From positions 124,001 through 188,000 of the forward strand of contig JACDGL010000004.1 of NCBI GenBank assembly GCA_013815385.1: a DNA stretch of 64,000 nt, written 5' to 3'. Shown here piece by piece: positions 27,701 to 35,793 of this stretch. The DNA comes from Taibaiella sp. (GTDB taxonomy: Bacteria > Bacteroidota > Bacteroidia > Chitinophagales > Chitinophagaceae). The position numbers and the translations under genes were made by a program. The stretch's first letter is position 1; each line of letters opens with the position of its first letter. The notes beneath the pieces are model-generated. The model ran no database searches, was not told the origin of the DNA, and saw only the letters and a list, made by a program, of their open reading frames with translations.

Positions 27701-27858
27701 ATGATGATTATTTGGGTATTAGTAACATCCGGAAATGTTTCAATAGGAGTATTACGGTAACATATAAATCCTATAACACCCAAAACGGCAGTTATAAAAA
27801 AAACAAAATACCTATGGCGTAGAGAAAAATATATTATCTGACGAATGAACTTATTCAT
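24712..27858 (-). CDS. Heavy-metal efflux RND pump (CzcA/CusA family)
   Basis: A 1048-residue inner-membrane proton-driven pump of standard length with twelve helices and two large periplasmic loops. In helix 4 the charged residues are D396, D402 and E409 within DFGIIIDGAVVMVEG. This Asp-Asp-Glu pattern is that of the divalent-cation group (Zn, Co, Cd; CzcA-like) rather than the copper/silver group. It should form a tripartite pump with the adaptor and outer membrane channel encoded just upstream. Metal choice is inferred from that motif only. A hairpin terminator follows. Confidence 0.94.
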   Translation of the reverse strand: MNKFIRQIIYFSLRHRYFVFFITAVLGVIGFICYRNTPIETFPDVTNTQIIIITQWPGRSAEEVEKFVTIPLETVLNSVQSKTSLRSTSAFGLSYIRIIFDDNIDDGFARQQVFTRLGNAGLPDGASPEVEPPYGPTGEIYRYTLESKTRNIRELNTIQEWVLDRQFKSIPGVADVNTFSGGEKIYEVRVNPNSITNYGLTSLDVYNAVAKSNINVGGDVLEKNGQAFIVRGIGLLNDINEIRNVIVTKIHGVPILVRNIADVVETEKPRLGDVKRDKEEDVVEGIIVMRKGENAEQVLDGIHEKVKDLNENTLPKDVKIVPFYDRSTLMEYATHTVLHNLFEGIILVTLIVLIFMADWRTTLIVGIIVPLALLFAFMLMRLRGMTANLLSMGAVDFGIIIDGAVVMVEGLFVALDHRAKEVGMERFNKLAKLGLFKNVGTEMGKAIFFSKIIILTCLVPIFAFKKVEGKMFSPLAYTLGFALLGALIYTLTLVPALSSILLRKNVREKHNIVVGFFERNIMKAFRWVYAHQRTSLIVAVSIMGLTFISAKFLGSEFLPELDEGALWVKAQLPMSASLDASNQVSRKMISIIEKFPEVQHTLAQVGRTVDGTDPKGFFNVEIAVDLKQKEDWPKGVTTESLIDDLHKQLSKLPGILLNYSQPIRDNVEEAVAGVPASMAVKIFGKDFDRLDTLANQVMAQLHTVQGVEDLGVLRNLGQPEFHIELNQQKMALYGVNITDANAVIEMAIGGKAATQLYEGERKFDIRVRYEKDFRNTEEKIEQLMVPTQDGTRIPINEISDIKVLTGPSFVYRDNNSRYIPVKFSVRGRDLGSTIAEAQRKMKKNVKLPRGYTMSWNGEFENAQRASATLTQVVPLCLIAIFLILFITYGNVKDAVLTLMNVPFALIGGILALHLTGMNFSISAGIGFIALFGVCIQNGVILISVFRKNLEEKLTLHHAIEHGVQSRIRPVVMTALMAAIGLLPAAISTGIGSETQKPLAIVVIGGLVTSTILTLLILPIIYTMAHNLTHKRKNRKLLHKMGMVSKERP

Positions 27859-27897
27859 AAAAATGATTTAAAAACAAATGAGCAAGAACGGTTAGCT

Positions 27898-28992
27898 CTA
27901 TTGAGCTATCAATTGACTAAAAACCAACAATTGATTCTTGGTTATTACGGCCTGCCCGGCTGATACACCACCATCCACATAGGTACGTTCATTCACTGTT
28001 TTAAGTATCGCTACTTCTGCTACCTTCATACTGTCCTTACTATTATAGATCACTACATAATTTTTCCCGTCTTGAGAGATAAGAGCCGACGTAGGAATGC
28101 AAATTGATCTTGCACCTTCCTGATTACTGACCACAACACGTGCAAACATATCCGGCTTCAATAGCATCTGGCTATTATCAAGCGTTACTCTTACCCTCAT
28201 CGCCTTGCTTTGCGGATCCAGCACCTGGCTTATCTTGTCGATCTTACCGCTAAACGATTTATCAGGATAAGACATAGGAATTACTCTTGCATTATATCCT
28301 TCTTTTACTTTAGGTATATCTGCTTCATATACATTAGCATATATCCATACATTTCTAAGGTCTGATATAGTAAATAAATTATCTCCCATATCAGAACGTA
28401 TAAATGAACCTGCAGTTATTTTCTTCTCTACTATATACCCATCTATTGGTGAGGCCAGTTCATAAGTACCACCGGCGCTTGAGCGTCCGCCCCCATTTAT
28501 GGTTAAAATAGATTGTACTTTCCCTTTAGCTGATAACGCTTTCTGATAATTCTGCTTTGCTTCGGTGTAGTCCCGTTCGCTGCTGATGCCGCTCTTATAT
28601 AACGATGCACTATTATCGAGTTGGCGCTTGGCTATAGCCAGGTCTGCGCTGGCGCTGCTCAGGTCACTGTAGTTACCCGCTATGTCTGCACTTTTTATGA
28701 TGGCCAATACCTGGCCTTTATGCACTTTATCACCAAGTGATACCCGCGACTCTATTACCTGGCCGCTGCTGCGTGGGAATATCTTTACTACGCTGTTCTC
28801 GTTAAAGCTTACTTCACCGCTTAGCGATATTTCATCTGCTACATTGCAATCGCGTACGGTATCCAGAGCTATCATTTTAATCATCGTATCGCTAAGCACA
28901 AATTTCTTATTTTCTTCCGTCTGCTCTTTCCTCTTACCGCATGCACTAAAAAGCATTATTGCTAAAACGGGGAATATTATATACTGTTTCAT
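27898..28992 (-). CDS. RND efflux periplasmic adaptor, lipoprotein (CzcB/CusB type)
   Basis: A 364-residue membrane fusion protein. The signal sequence ends in LFSAC, a lipobox, so it is lipid-anchored. It has a beta-barrel/lipoyl domain around VIKSADIAG and ASPIDGYIVEKKI flanking a helical hairpin (about residues 115-160), and SYPDKSFSGKIDKISQ in the barrel domain. It links the inner-membrane pump to the TolC-like channel. It lies 39 bases before the pump gene and 27 bases after the channel gene in the same operon. Confidence 0.92.
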   Translation of the reverse strand: MKQYIIFPVLAIMLFSACGKRKEQTEENKKFVLSDTMIKMIALDTVRDCNVADEISLSGEVSFNENSVVKIFPRSSGQVIESRVSLGDKVHKGQVLAIIKSADIAGNYSDLSSASADLAIAKRQLDNSASLYKSGISSERDYTEAKQNYQKALSAKGKVQSILTINGGGRSSAGGTYELASPIDGYIVEKKITAGSFIRSDMGDNLFTISDLRNVWIYANVYEADIPKVKEGYNARVIPMSYPDKSFSGKIDKISQVLDPQSKAMRVRVTLDNSQMLLKPDMFARVVVSNQEGARSICIPTSALISQDGKNYVVIYNSKDSMKVAEVAILKTVNERTYVDGGVSAGQAVITKNQLLVFSQLIAQ

Positions 28993-29019
28993 TTTTTATC
29001 TGAATATTTTTTGCTCAGG

Positions 29020-30336
29020 TTATTTTATTATGTCTATTCCTACTACATCGTTTAGCTCTTCCTTCGCAAGACGCAGGTTTAGCGTTTGCTGTAGCTGTTT
29101 CTGTCTTACATCTTTGTAATCACCGAAGTAATCAAGAAATTCCAGCAGGCTTATCTGGCGATCATTGTATGCCTGTATTATATTCTGCTGTAGTTTGTAA
29201 TAGTCATTGTAGAATAGCATGCTTCCAGCAGTAGTGAGCTTTATAGTAAAAAGCAATTTCTGGTAGGCATTCAGTACATCGTTTTGCAGTTTTTGTGATG
29301 CCATTTGTGCCTCTGCCTCTTCTTTCTTTATCAGATATTTTACAGACTTAATGTTTCCCTGGTTCCTATCCCATACGGGCAGGGGCAGCGACAGCGTAAG
29401 GCCAAAATAATTGGGAGCGTAGTTAGCGCTCTGGTCAAATTCGGGAGCTACGGTAAAGTCAGGGTATGCTAATGCTTTTTGTAAAGACAGGTTTTGTTTC
29501 TGGTATTGTAACTGGTACAGCTCTTGCTGATAATCAGTATTATAAAGCCTGGCGGTATCTATCAATCGGCCCATTGCAACGTCCGATATATCTGCGCTTT
29601 CACTGTCATCTGCTACCGGTTTTATAAAGGTATTACCAGTCACCTGTAGCATGGTTTTTAGTTCCGCTTCATTATCGCTCAGATTTTTCTGATTTTCCAG
29701 CATATCCTGTTGCAGGCTTACTATCAGCGCCTGTATCCTAAGGTATTCCTTACGGGCTATATTACCTGCTTTTAGCTGTGCTTCCATACCCGTCTGCAGC
29801 TTGCCAAGGCGTTCCATATTCTGGCTATATAGCTGTGCAGTAGACTGTAGCTGTGCTATGGTATAAAAGTCTTTTACCAGTGTAGCGCGTAGGTTGCGCA
29901 TCACACTTTTAAACTGCCAATCAGCTAGGTTTACATTGGTATTCGCCAGGTTTATTTGCTTACCTCGCTTACCTGCTGTTTTTATCAGCTGCGATACCTG
30001 TACAAATATCTCGCCCTGCGGGGTTACATTGCCTGAGCCATCCGTTGATACGCCATGCTTAAAAAAGCCATCCCCCTTCCGGTAAACGTTCTGGTCTGTA
30101 TTCAGGCTAGGATTATCCCACTTGCGTGCCTGCTCTACAAGAGCTTTACTCGATTGTATATTGTAATGTTCCGCCAGCAGCGATAGGTTCTTATCCAGAA
30201 ACATTTTTTGTGCCTCTGTAAAATTCAGCGATATCGTATCAGCAACAGGCAGTTCTGTTTGTGCTATAACGTTTGTATGCAGTAAGCATATACAACAGGT
30301 AGCGTATAGGCCGTATGCAACCTTCTTAAGAAGCAT
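29020..30336 (-). CDS. TolC-family outer membrane channel (CzcC type)
   Basis: A 438-residue exported protein, full length for the family. Residues 1-26 are a signal peptide ending at VIAQ. Two long helical repeats follow, with the amphipathic strands near ANTNVNLADWQFK and YFGLTLSLPLPVWDRNQG, the latter a hallmark of CzcC-like channels. It forms the outer membrane part of the metal pump. Its length contrasts with the half-size TolC-like protein of the polysaccharide locus. Confidence 0.92.
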   Translation of the reverse strand: MLLKKVAYGLYATCCICLLHTNVIAQTELPVADTISLNFTEAQKMFLDKNLSLLAEHYNIQSSKALVEQARKWDNPSLNTDQNVYRKGDGFFKHGVSTDGSGNVTPQGEIFVQVSQLIKTAGKRGKQINLANTNVNLADWQFKSVMRNLRATLVKDFYTIAQLQSTAQLYSQNMERLGKLQTGMEAQLKAGNIARKEYLRIQALIVSLQQDMLENQKNLSDNEAELKTMLQVTGNTFIKPVADDSESADISDVAMGRLIDTARLYNTDYQQELYQLQYQKQNLSLQKALAYPDFTVAPEFDQSANYAPNYFGLTLSLPLPVWDRNQGNIKSVKYLIKKEEAEAQMASQKLQNDVLNAYQKLLFTIKLTTAGSMLFYNDYYKLQQNIIQAYNDRQISLLEFLDYFGDYKDVRQKQLQQTLNLRLAKEELNDVVGIDIIK

Positions 30337-30397
30337 GCTTAACTATATTTATTAAAAGGAGGTGAGAATTATTGTTATCTGCACTAGGGCAGTGCTA

Positions 30398-30811
30398 TTA
30401 GCACACTTTAGGCGGGGGCGGGTTTATCTCGCAAAAAAATAAGTAAGTGTAGCTTTTTGCAGGTGTAAAATGCACCACATCTTCAGGAATTGCTGCTATT
30501 GCTATTTTTCGCACTGGCATGCCATAGCAAAGCTCAGAAGAAAGGTGTTTCATGGCGCGCGTGGGCTTACCTTTGTGGTCTTGCAGTGAATTCCAGTCTT
30601 GTGTTATTATTTCTGCATGCGCTAAAGCATGTATGGTACCCAGGTTTTGTGTTATAGATACTGAATCATCGGTATCCATAGGGTCAAAAATATTTTTGTT
30701 ATCTCCCTGTATAGCAGTGGTCATGTGCGAAGCCAAAGCCAGGCACAGGAAAAGAAATACATATTTAATAAAAGATAACACTACTTTATGTTCGAATGCA
30801 ATATTAGTCAA
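30398..30811 (-). CDS. Small exported hypothetical protein leading the efflux operon
   Basis: The product is not recognised. The 137-residue frame begins with TTG at 30811; a GTG at 30781 (codon 11) is an equally good start and would place the signal-like helix SFIKYVFLFLCLALASH at the N-terminus. The mature part is short, with His residues (HALAHAE, MKHLSSE, VHFTP) and a tail INPPPPKVC with a terminal cysteine. Its place 61 bases upstream of the channel gene, on the same strand, suggests a role in metal resistance, for instance metal binding or sensing in the periplasm. That is inference. Confidence 0.55.
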   Translation of the reverse strand: MTNIAFEHKVVLSFIKYVFLFLCLALASHMTTAIQGDNKNIFDPMDTDDSVSITQNLGTIHALAHAEIITQDWNSLQDHKGKPTRAMKHLSSELCYGMPVRKIAIAAIPEDVVHFTPAKSYTYLFFCEINPPPPKVC

Positions 30812-30898
30812 TGTTCTTAATAGACGTAGGGCTGCAATTTATTTTTTCATTAAGACTTGTTATTATTAACATATAATTTAGAGCATCAGATAAGTGCC

Positions 30899-31999
30899 AT
30901 GAAAGTAAAAGAAGTAATAAATATATTAGAGCAGTTCGCGCCACCTGCATATCAGGAAACCTATGACAACAGCGGACTCCAGGTCGGGAATGCTCAGGAA
31001 ATTGTTACTGGCATATTACTGACACTTGATATTACAGAAGAGGTATTGCAGGAAGCCATTGCTAATAAATGCAATCTGGTAATAGCACACCACCCACTGA
31101 TCTTCTCCGGCTTAAAGCGCGTTACAGACAACACCTATGTAGAACGGACTGTTAAAATGGCGATCAAACACGATATTAACCTTTACGCCATTCATACCAA
31201 TCTCGATAATATGCGAAAGGGGGTGAATGCGATGATAGCGCAGAAGTTAGGGCTCACGGATACACGCATTCTGGCCCCGAAACAAGGCATCCTTAGTAAA
31301 TTATACACTTATGCCCCAAAAAATGCTGCTGATGCAGTGCGCGATGCCATGTTTGCCGCCGGGGCAGGCGCTATAGGCAACTATAATGAGTGCAGCTATA
31401 ATATACCGGGCACGGGCACTTTCCGCCCTAATGAGGATGCTGACCCTGCTATTGGGGCGCCGGGAGGCCCGCGGGAATGGGTGGATGAAGTGAAAATTGA
31501 GGTTTTGGTGCCAAAGCATGAGGAAAAAAAGGTGTTGCAGGCACTAATGGATAGCCATCCCTACGAGGAGGTAGCCTATGATCTGGTAGTTTTAAAGAAC
31601 CACAATCAGGATATAGGCGCAGGCATGATAGGCACCCTACCCACCCCGATGTCAGAGCAGGATTTCCTTGCCCATATTCAGCGCACAATGGCTACTGGCT
31701 GCATAAAATACACCCGGTTAATGGGGAAAGTGGTAGAAAAAGTGGCCATTTGCGGGGGATCTGGTAGTTTTTTGCTCGGCGATGCCATACATGCAGGCGC
31801 TGATTTCTTTATTACTTCTGACTTTAAGTACCACCAGTTCTTCGATGCGGAAGGCCGGATAGTGATCGCCGATATAGGCCATTACGAGAGCGAACAATAT
31901 ACTCCCCAATTACTGGAAGCGGTACTTAAGAAAAAAATACCTAATTTTGCAATTCTTTTATCAAATATATCCACCAATCCTGTAAAATATTTTTGCTGA
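30899..31999 (+). CDS. Nif3-like dinuclear metal centre protein
   Basis: A 366-residue protein from the ATG at 30899, which gives the family start MKVKEVINILEQFAPP; upstream in-frame residues are not family-like. The metal ligands are in IAHHPLIFSG (His pair near residue 65) and DIGHYESEQ near residue 330. The size and the central insert (about residues 130-230) match the long bacterial version with a PII-like insertion. The family forms hexamers with two metals per subunit; its function is still debated (GTP cyclohydrolase I type 2 is the formal name). It is paired with the zinc-ribbon gene that follows. Confidence 0.93.
   Translation: MKVKEVINILEQFAPPAYQETYDNSGLQVGNAQEIVTGILLTLDITEEVLQEAIANKCNLVIAHHPLIFSGLKRVTDNTYVERTVKMAIKHDINLYAIHTNLDNMRKGVNAMIAQKLGLTDTRILAPKQGILSKLYTYAPKNAADAVRDAMFAAGAGAIGNYNECSYNIPGTGTFRPNEDADPAIGAPGGPREWVDEVKIEVLVPKHEEKKVLQALMDSHPYEEVAYDLVVLKNHNQDIGAGMIGTLPTPMSEQDFLAHIQRTMATGCIKYTRLMGKVVEKVAICGGSGSFLLGDAIHAGADFFITSDFKYHQFFDAEGRIVIADIGHYESEQYTPQLLEAVLKKKIPNFAILLSNISTNPVKYFC
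31988..31995 (+). promoter_or_regulatory. Internal -7 box before the zinc-ribbon gene
   Basis: TATTTTTG is an exact TAnnTTTG match overlapping the 3' end of the Nif3 gene. Five bases separate it from the ATG at 32001, and the Nif3 stop (31997-31999) lies in between. It would give a leaderless mRNA for the second gene. AT-rich sequence makes a chance match possible. Confidence 0.45.
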
Positions 32000-32000
32000 T

Positions 32001-32759
32001 ATGGCTAATGTTAAAGACTTCTCTGTAGAGCAAAGACTTACTGCTGTACTAACGCTCCAGAAGATAGATTCTAAAATAGATGAGATCCACACCCTGAAGG
32101 GCGAATTGCCTATGGAAGTGAAAGATCTGGAAGACGAAATAGAAGGGCTGCAGACGCGTATGAATAATATTGACGCTGAAGTGAACAGCATCAATACCTT
32201 TACCGAAGCCAAGACTACAGGCAAAAAGGACGCCCTGGCTATGATAAAGAAGTACGAAAAACAGCAGGAGAATGTAAAGAACAACCGTGAGTTCGAGGCG
32301 ATCAATAAGGAAATTGAAATGCAGGAACTGGAAGTGAAGCTGAATGAAAAGCACATAAAGGATGCAACCATTGAGCTGAGAGAAAATGCTAACCTGCGCC
32401 TGAAAGCGGAAGAAAAAATAACAGAAGTGGAAGAAGCGCTGAAGGTAAAACGCGCCGAACTGGAAAAGATAATAGGTGATACCGAAAAAGAAGAAAAAGA
32501 GCTGGCTAAGTCTTCTGCCTCTGCTAAGGAAAAAGTAGAACCACGCCTGCTTTCTGCTTACGAGCGTATCCGCAATAGCTATCGCAATGGCCTGGCAGTA
32601 GTGCCTATCATGCGCGATTCATGCGGTGGCTGCTTCAATGTAATACCGCCACAGCGCCAGTCTGAGATACGTCAGCGCAAGAAAATAGTGGTTTGTGAGC
32701 ATTGCGGCCGTATACTGGTAGATGTGGATCTGAACGATTCAATAAAGATCAAAGCTTAA
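32001..32759 (+). CDS. Coiled-coil protein with C4 zinc ribbon (CT398/HP0958-like)
   Basis: A 252-residue protein. Residues about 10-180 are a long charged coiled coil. The C-terminal part has CGGCFNVIPPQ near residue 210 and CEHCGRIL near residue 235, two CxxC pairs forming a zinc ribbon. The family is widespread and often sits next to Nif3, as here, with one base between stop and start. A role in RNA or protein binding has been proposed for relatives; the function here is not known. A hairpin lies 12 bases after the stop. Confidence 0.9.
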   Translation: MANVKDFSVEQRLTAVLTLQKIDSKIDEIHTLKGELPMEVKDLEDEIEGLQTRMNNIDAEVNSINTFTEAKTTGKKDALAMIKKYEKQQENVKNNREFEAINKEIEMQELEVKLNEKHIKDATIELRENANLRLKAEEKITEVEEALKVKRAELEKIIGDTEKEEKELAKSSASAKEKVEPRLLSAYERIRNSYRNGLAVVPIMRDSCGGCFNVIPPQRQSEIRQRKKIVVCEHCGRILVDVDLNDSIKIKA

Positions 32760-32770
32760 ATAACAGAAGA

Positions 32771-32795
32771 TGCAGGGAGCAAGCCGCTCTCTGCA
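32771..32795 (+). terminator. Hairpin after the zinc-ribbon gene
   Basis: TGCAGGGAGC (32771-32780) and GCTCTCTGCA (32786-32795) form a ten-pair stem with one G-T wobble and a 5-base loop. The following bases are T- and A-rich but not a clean T run, so termination may be partial. It separates the gene from the rpmI promoter. Confidence 0.6.
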
Positions 32796-32831
32796 TTATT
32801 AAATAACAGGCTACAAGGGCTTAAATATATT

Positions 32832-32862
32832 TTTGGTAAACTTTAAAAATATATTACCTTTG
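32832..32862 (+). promoter_or_regulatory. rpmI-rplT promoter
   Basis: TTTG at 32832-32835 and TACCTTTG at 32855-32862 match the Bacteroidota -33 and -7 elements with an exact 19-base spacer. The box ends 18 bases before the rpmI ATG. It is the best full promoter match in the window. Confidence 0.82.
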
Positions 32863-32880
32863 CAGTCCCAAATTCGAGAT

Positions 32881-33081
32881 ATGCCTAAGGTGAAAACGCA
32901 CTCCCGCGCTAAAAAAACTTTCAAAGTTACTGGTACGGGCAAAATACGCAGATATAAAGCTTTTAAAAGCCACCTGCTTACGAAGAAATCAAAAACCCGC
33001 AAACGCCACCTGCGCCAGGCTGCTTTTGTTAGCACCGCTAATGAAAGCCTGGTAAAGAAGATGTTGGGACTGAAGGGATAA
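32881..33081 (+). CDS. rpmI: 50S ribosomal protein bL35
   Basis: A 66-residue, very basic protein beginning [14 protein letters not shown], the universal bL35 start; the ATG at 32881 is therefore chosen over an in-frame start at 32833 that would lie before the promoter's transcription start. It also has [14 protein letters not shown] in the middle, typical of the family. It is followed 35 bases later by rplT. infC, which often precedes this pair, is absent here, and the pair has its own promoter. Confidence 0.97.
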   Translation: MPKVKTHSRAKKTFKVTGTGKIRRYKAFKSHLLTKKSKTRKRHLRQAAFVSTANESLVKKMLGLKG

Positions 33082-33116
33082 AAACAATACTTAACAACGA
33101 ATTTAATTTATAAAAT

Positions 33117-33461
33117 ATGCCACGTTCTGTAAATGCGGTTGCATCACGCGCCAGGAGAAAGAAGATACTGAAGCAAGCCAAGGGCTTCTATGGTAAGCGC
33201 AAAAATGTATATACCGTTGCCAAAAACGTACTGGAAAAAGGTCTTCGTTATAAATATGTAGGCCGTAAAATAAAGAAACGCGATTACCGCAGTCTTTGGA
33301 TAGCCCGTATAAATGCCGGCTGCCGCGAAGAAGGTATCAGCTATTCACAATTTATGGGCAAGCTCACTGCCAAAGGCATAGATCTGAACCGTAAAGTACT
33401 GGCAGACCTTGCTATGAACGAACCTGAATCTTTCAAGCAACTGATCTCCCAGGTAAAATAA
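33117..33461 (+). CDS. rplT: 50S ribosomal protein bL20
   Basis: A 114-residue basic protein of standard length: [17 protein letters not shown] at the N-terminus, KGFYGKRKN and the globular C-terminal part [14 protein letters not shown] are diagnostic for bL20. It binds 23S rRNA early in large-subunit assembly. It is co-transcribed with rpmI. A hairpin terminator follows 22 bases after the stop. Whether it represses its own mRNA, as in other bacteria, cannot be seen. Confidence 0.97.
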   Translation: MPRSVNAVASRARRKKILKQAKGFYGKRKNVYTVAKNVLEKGLRYKYVGRKIKKRDYRSLWIARINAGCREEGISYSQFMGKLTAKGIDLNRKVLADLAMNEPESFKQLISQVK

Positions 33462-33483
33462 ACACAGGATTCGAACAAGATAT

Positions 33484-33517
33484 AATAGGCGACCACTGAT
33501 GGCCGCCTATTTCTTTT
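33484..33517. terminator. Terminator between rplT and ispE
   Basis: AATAGGCG (33484-33491) and CGCCTATT (33504-33511) pair, with further CC/GG pairing inside the loop, followed by TCTTTT on the plus strand. It ends the rpmI-rplT transcript and overlaps the last bases of the convergent ispE gene. Confidence 0.8.
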
Positions 33518-34334
33518 ATATACTATCCAGATAGTATTCATCTAAAGATATTACCGTATTTATCTCTGCCCTTACCCCCTTTTCAAACACCCCATACACC
33601 GTGCTACCACTGCCGCTCATAGCTGCATAGAGAGCGCCCCCTGCATATAGCTGTTCTTTTATCTCTTTAAGTTCCGGATGCTTAGCAAACACTGGTTTTT
33701 CAAAATCGTTGCTTATTCTATCTTTCCACTCACGCACAGGTATCATGGCAATTTCTTTTGAATTTATCGGTGCAGCCTTAGGCGTTATCGTTTTAAAAGC
33801 ATCTGCTGTAGATACATGCACATTCGGGCATACGAGCTGTATGCTATAGGCGCTCAGATCCAATTCTATAGGCTCCAATACCTCGCCCCGGCCTCTTGCA
33901 TAAGCAGGTTTATTATTTATGAAGAAGGGGCAATCGCTGCCCAGTTGCAGCGCTAACCCCTCCAGCTCTTTATTGCTTACCCCCAGCTCAAAGTAATCAG
34001 TCAACAGCTGCAGCATAAATGCCCCATCCGCCGACCCTCCGCCCATTCCGGCACCCATAGGTATGTTCTTCAGCAGGTGTATCGCCACAGGCTTTACCTT
34101 ATCAGGATATAGCCCTTGCAGCAATTCATATGCCTTCCATACCAGGTTAGTATTTTGCTCGCCTGGCATCTGCCTCCCATAAAGTTGCAATTCTGTTTTC
34201 CCTGCCGGTACTATTTCCAATCCATCGCGAAGCGGTACAGGATAAAACACAGTTTCAATATCATGGTACCCGTCACTCCGGACATTGGTAACATACAGGC
34301 CAATATTTATTTTACAGTTAGGGAAACGGATCAT
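33516..34334 (-). CDS. ispE: 4-diphosphocytidyl-2-C-methyl-D-erythritol kinase
   Basis: A 272-residue GHMP kinase from the ATG at 34334, giving the family start MIRFPNCKINIGLYV with the catalytic Lys; a longer frame to 34355 adds seven residues. The ATP loop PMGAGMGGGSADGAFM (about residue 88-103) and the third motif MSGSGSTVYGVF are intact. It phosphorylates the methylerythritol intermediate in isoprenoid synthesis, which feeds undecaprenyl and quinone production. It converges on rplT and is divergent from the ABC ATPase gene. Confidence 0.96.
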   Translation of the reverse strand: MIRFPNCKINIGLYVTNVRSDGYHDIETVFYPVPLRDGLEIVPAGKTELQLYGRQMPGEQNTNLVWKAYELLQGLYPDKVKPVAIHLLKNIPMGAGMGGGSADGAFMLQLLTDYFELGVSNKELEGLALQLGSDCPFFINNKPAYARGRGEVLEPIELDLSAYSIQLVCPNVHVSTADAFKTITPKAAPINSKEIAMIPVREWKDRISNDFEKPVFAKHPELKEIKEQLYAGGALYAAMSGSGSTVYGVFEKGVRAEINTVISLDEYYLDSI

Positions 34335-34404
34335 TAAGCAGAGATGAGCATCCAAAAATACATTTTCCCGATTAACCGATTGGTGATTTTCAAATCTTAA
34401 ATGG

Positions 34405-34412
34405 TATTTTTG
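34405..34412 (+). promoter_or_regulatory. -7 box next to the ABC ATPase start codon
   Basis: TATTTTTG is an exact TAnnTTTG match ending 5 bases before the ATG at 34418. A second ATG at 34414 is out of frame and leads to a stop after nine codons. A leaderless mRNA is expected. Confidence 0.55.
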
Positions 34413-34417
34413 AATGA

Positions 34418-35155
34418 ATGAAAGAGGTCATCAGGCTGGATAACATCAGGAAAAGCTATTTCTTGGGCAAGCAGGAGTTGCCGGTGCTTAAGGGCATCGG
34501 GCTGCTCATCATGTCTAACGAATATGTAGCGCTTATGGGGCCTTCCGGTTCCGGCAAGTCCACACTCATGAATATCATTGGTTGCCTGGATACGCCGACC
34601 GCAGGGAAATACATACTAAATGGCAAGGATGTAAGCAGCATGCTGGATGATGACCTGGCCGATGTACGCAATGTTGAGATAGGCTTTGTATTCCAGCAGT
34701 TCAATCTATTACCTCGCCTCACAGCGTGGGAAAATGTGGCGCTGCCACTAATATATGCGGGGGTCAATAAAAAGGACCGTGAAGAGCGTGCCCGCGACAT
34801 ACTGGCCAAAGTTGGCCTTGCCGACCGAGCGCACCACAAGCCAAATGAGTTATCAGGGGGCCAGAGCCAGCGTGTGGCTATAGCCCGTGCGCTCATCAAC
34901 AACCCATCACTTATACTGGCAGATGAACCAACCGGTAATCTGGATACAAAAACATCTATGGAGATCATGGAGCTTTTTGGCCAGATACACAGCAATGGTA
35001 ATACAGTGGTGCTTGTAACGCACGAAGAGGATATTGCCCGGTATACCCACCGTATAGTTAAGATCAGGGACGGCAGTGTGGAAACTGATACAATTAACGA
35101 TCCAAAGCCTACAGCAGCATCTATGGCAAAGGAAACAGGAATTATTATTCAATAA
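34418..35155 (+). CDS. ABC transporter ATP-binding protein (MacB/LolD/FtsE type)
   Basis: A 245-residue ATPase. Walker A is GPSGSGKST (about residue 41), the signature is [15 protein letters not shown] and Walker B is [12 protein letters not shown], followed by the H-loop VLVTHEED. The closest pattern is the MacB/LolD type that drives export of lipoproteins or drugs with a separate permease. No permease gene is nearby, so its partner lies elsewhere. The gene is followed 25 bases later by the adenosyltransferase gene. Its ATG lies 5 bases after a promoter box. Confidence 0.9.
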   Translation: MKEVIRLDNIRKSYFLGKQELPVLKGIGLLIMSNEYVALMGPSGSGKSTLMNIIGCLDTPTAGKYILNGKDVSSMLDDDLADVRNVEIGFVFQQFNLLPRLTAWENVALPLIYAGVNKKDREERARDILAKVGLADRAHHKPNELSGGQSQRVAIARALINNPSLILADEPTGNLDTKTSMEIMELFGQIHSNGNTVVLVTHEEDIARYTHRIVKIRDGSVETDTINDPKPTAASMAKETGIIIQ

Positions 35156-35180
35156 ATAAAGCCCCCTCAGGTTAGGGTTT

Positions 35181-35741
35181 ATGAGCTTCAAGATATATAC
35201 AAAAACAGGCGATAAAGGGGCTACCAGCCTTATAGGTGGTGTACGTGTACCCAAGAGCCATATACGCATTGATAGCTACGGCACCGTGGACGAGCTGAAT
35301 TCGCAGATAGGGGTGGTAAGCGATGCCGCCGCAAATACGGATATCAGCACACAGCTCCGCGAGATACAGGATCGCCTTTTTACTGTTGGTTCAATACTAG
35401 CTACCAATCCTGATAAAGAAGTAAAGATGAAGCTACCAGACCTCCACGATGCAGATGTAGCTTGGCTGGAGCAATGCATTGACAAGATGAATGAAGTGCT
35501 ACCAGAGATGCGTTCGTTCATTATACCGGGCGGTAACCTTGCCGCATCCACATGCCACGTAGCACGCTGCATATGTCGCAGGGCCGAAAGGATATGTGTG
35601 GCGATGCACGAGCAGGGTGAATTCATACCTGACCTGGTCATTAAATACCTCAACCGACTGTCCGATTACTTATTCGTCCTGGCGCGTTATATCACCCACA
35701 TCAGCGGTGCAGAGGAAATACCGTGGAGGGCAAGGATTTAA
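35181..35741 (+). CDS. Cobalamin adenosyltransferase, PduO type
   Basis: A 186-residue protein of usual length. The N-terminal ATP-binding stretch KIYTKTGDKGATSLIGG and the later SYGTVDELNSQIG, FIIPGG and ARCICRRAER blocks are diagnostic of PduO/MMAB enzymes. It converts cob(I)alamin and ATP to adenosylcobalamin. A user of that cofactor, the free B12-binding subunit of methylmalonyl-CoA mutase, is encoded about 17 kb to the right. No B12 riboswitch was noticed upstream. A terminator follows. Confidence 0.95.
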   Translation: MSFKIYTKTGDKGATSLIGGVRVPKSHIRIDSYGTVDELNSQIGVVSDAAANTDISTQLREIQDRLFTVGSILATNPDKEVKMKLPDLHDADVAWLEQCIDKMNEVLPEMRSFIIPGGNLAASTCHVARCICRRAERICVAMHEQGEFIPDLVIKYLNRLSDYLFVLARYITHISGAEEIPWRARI

Positions 35742-35747
35742 AACAAT

Positions 35748-35780
35748 AAGGGAGCAAAAAATTGCCCCCTTCCATTTTTT
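35748..35780. terminator. Terminator between the adenosyltransferase and T9SS cargo genes
   Basis: AAGGGAGCAA (35748-35757) and TTGCCCCCTT (35762-35771) pair with one mismatch around four A residues, followed by CCATTTTTT on the plus strand. On the minus strand the same hairpin is followed by ATTGTTTT, so it may serve both convergent genes. Confidence 0.8.
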
Positions 35781-35793
35781 ATCGTTCGTGTTA

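Noticed and set aside
24712-27858. Copper/silver pump (CusA) assignment
   Set aside because: The helix 4 motif has Asp-Asp-Glu in the pattern of divalent-metal pumps, so a CzcA-like role is preferred.
30354-30366. Strong AAAGGAGGTGA Shine-Dalgarno-like sequence on the plus strand
   Set aside because: No plus-strand gene follows; frames after it stop within a few codons. The efflux operon is on the other strand, so it is chance.
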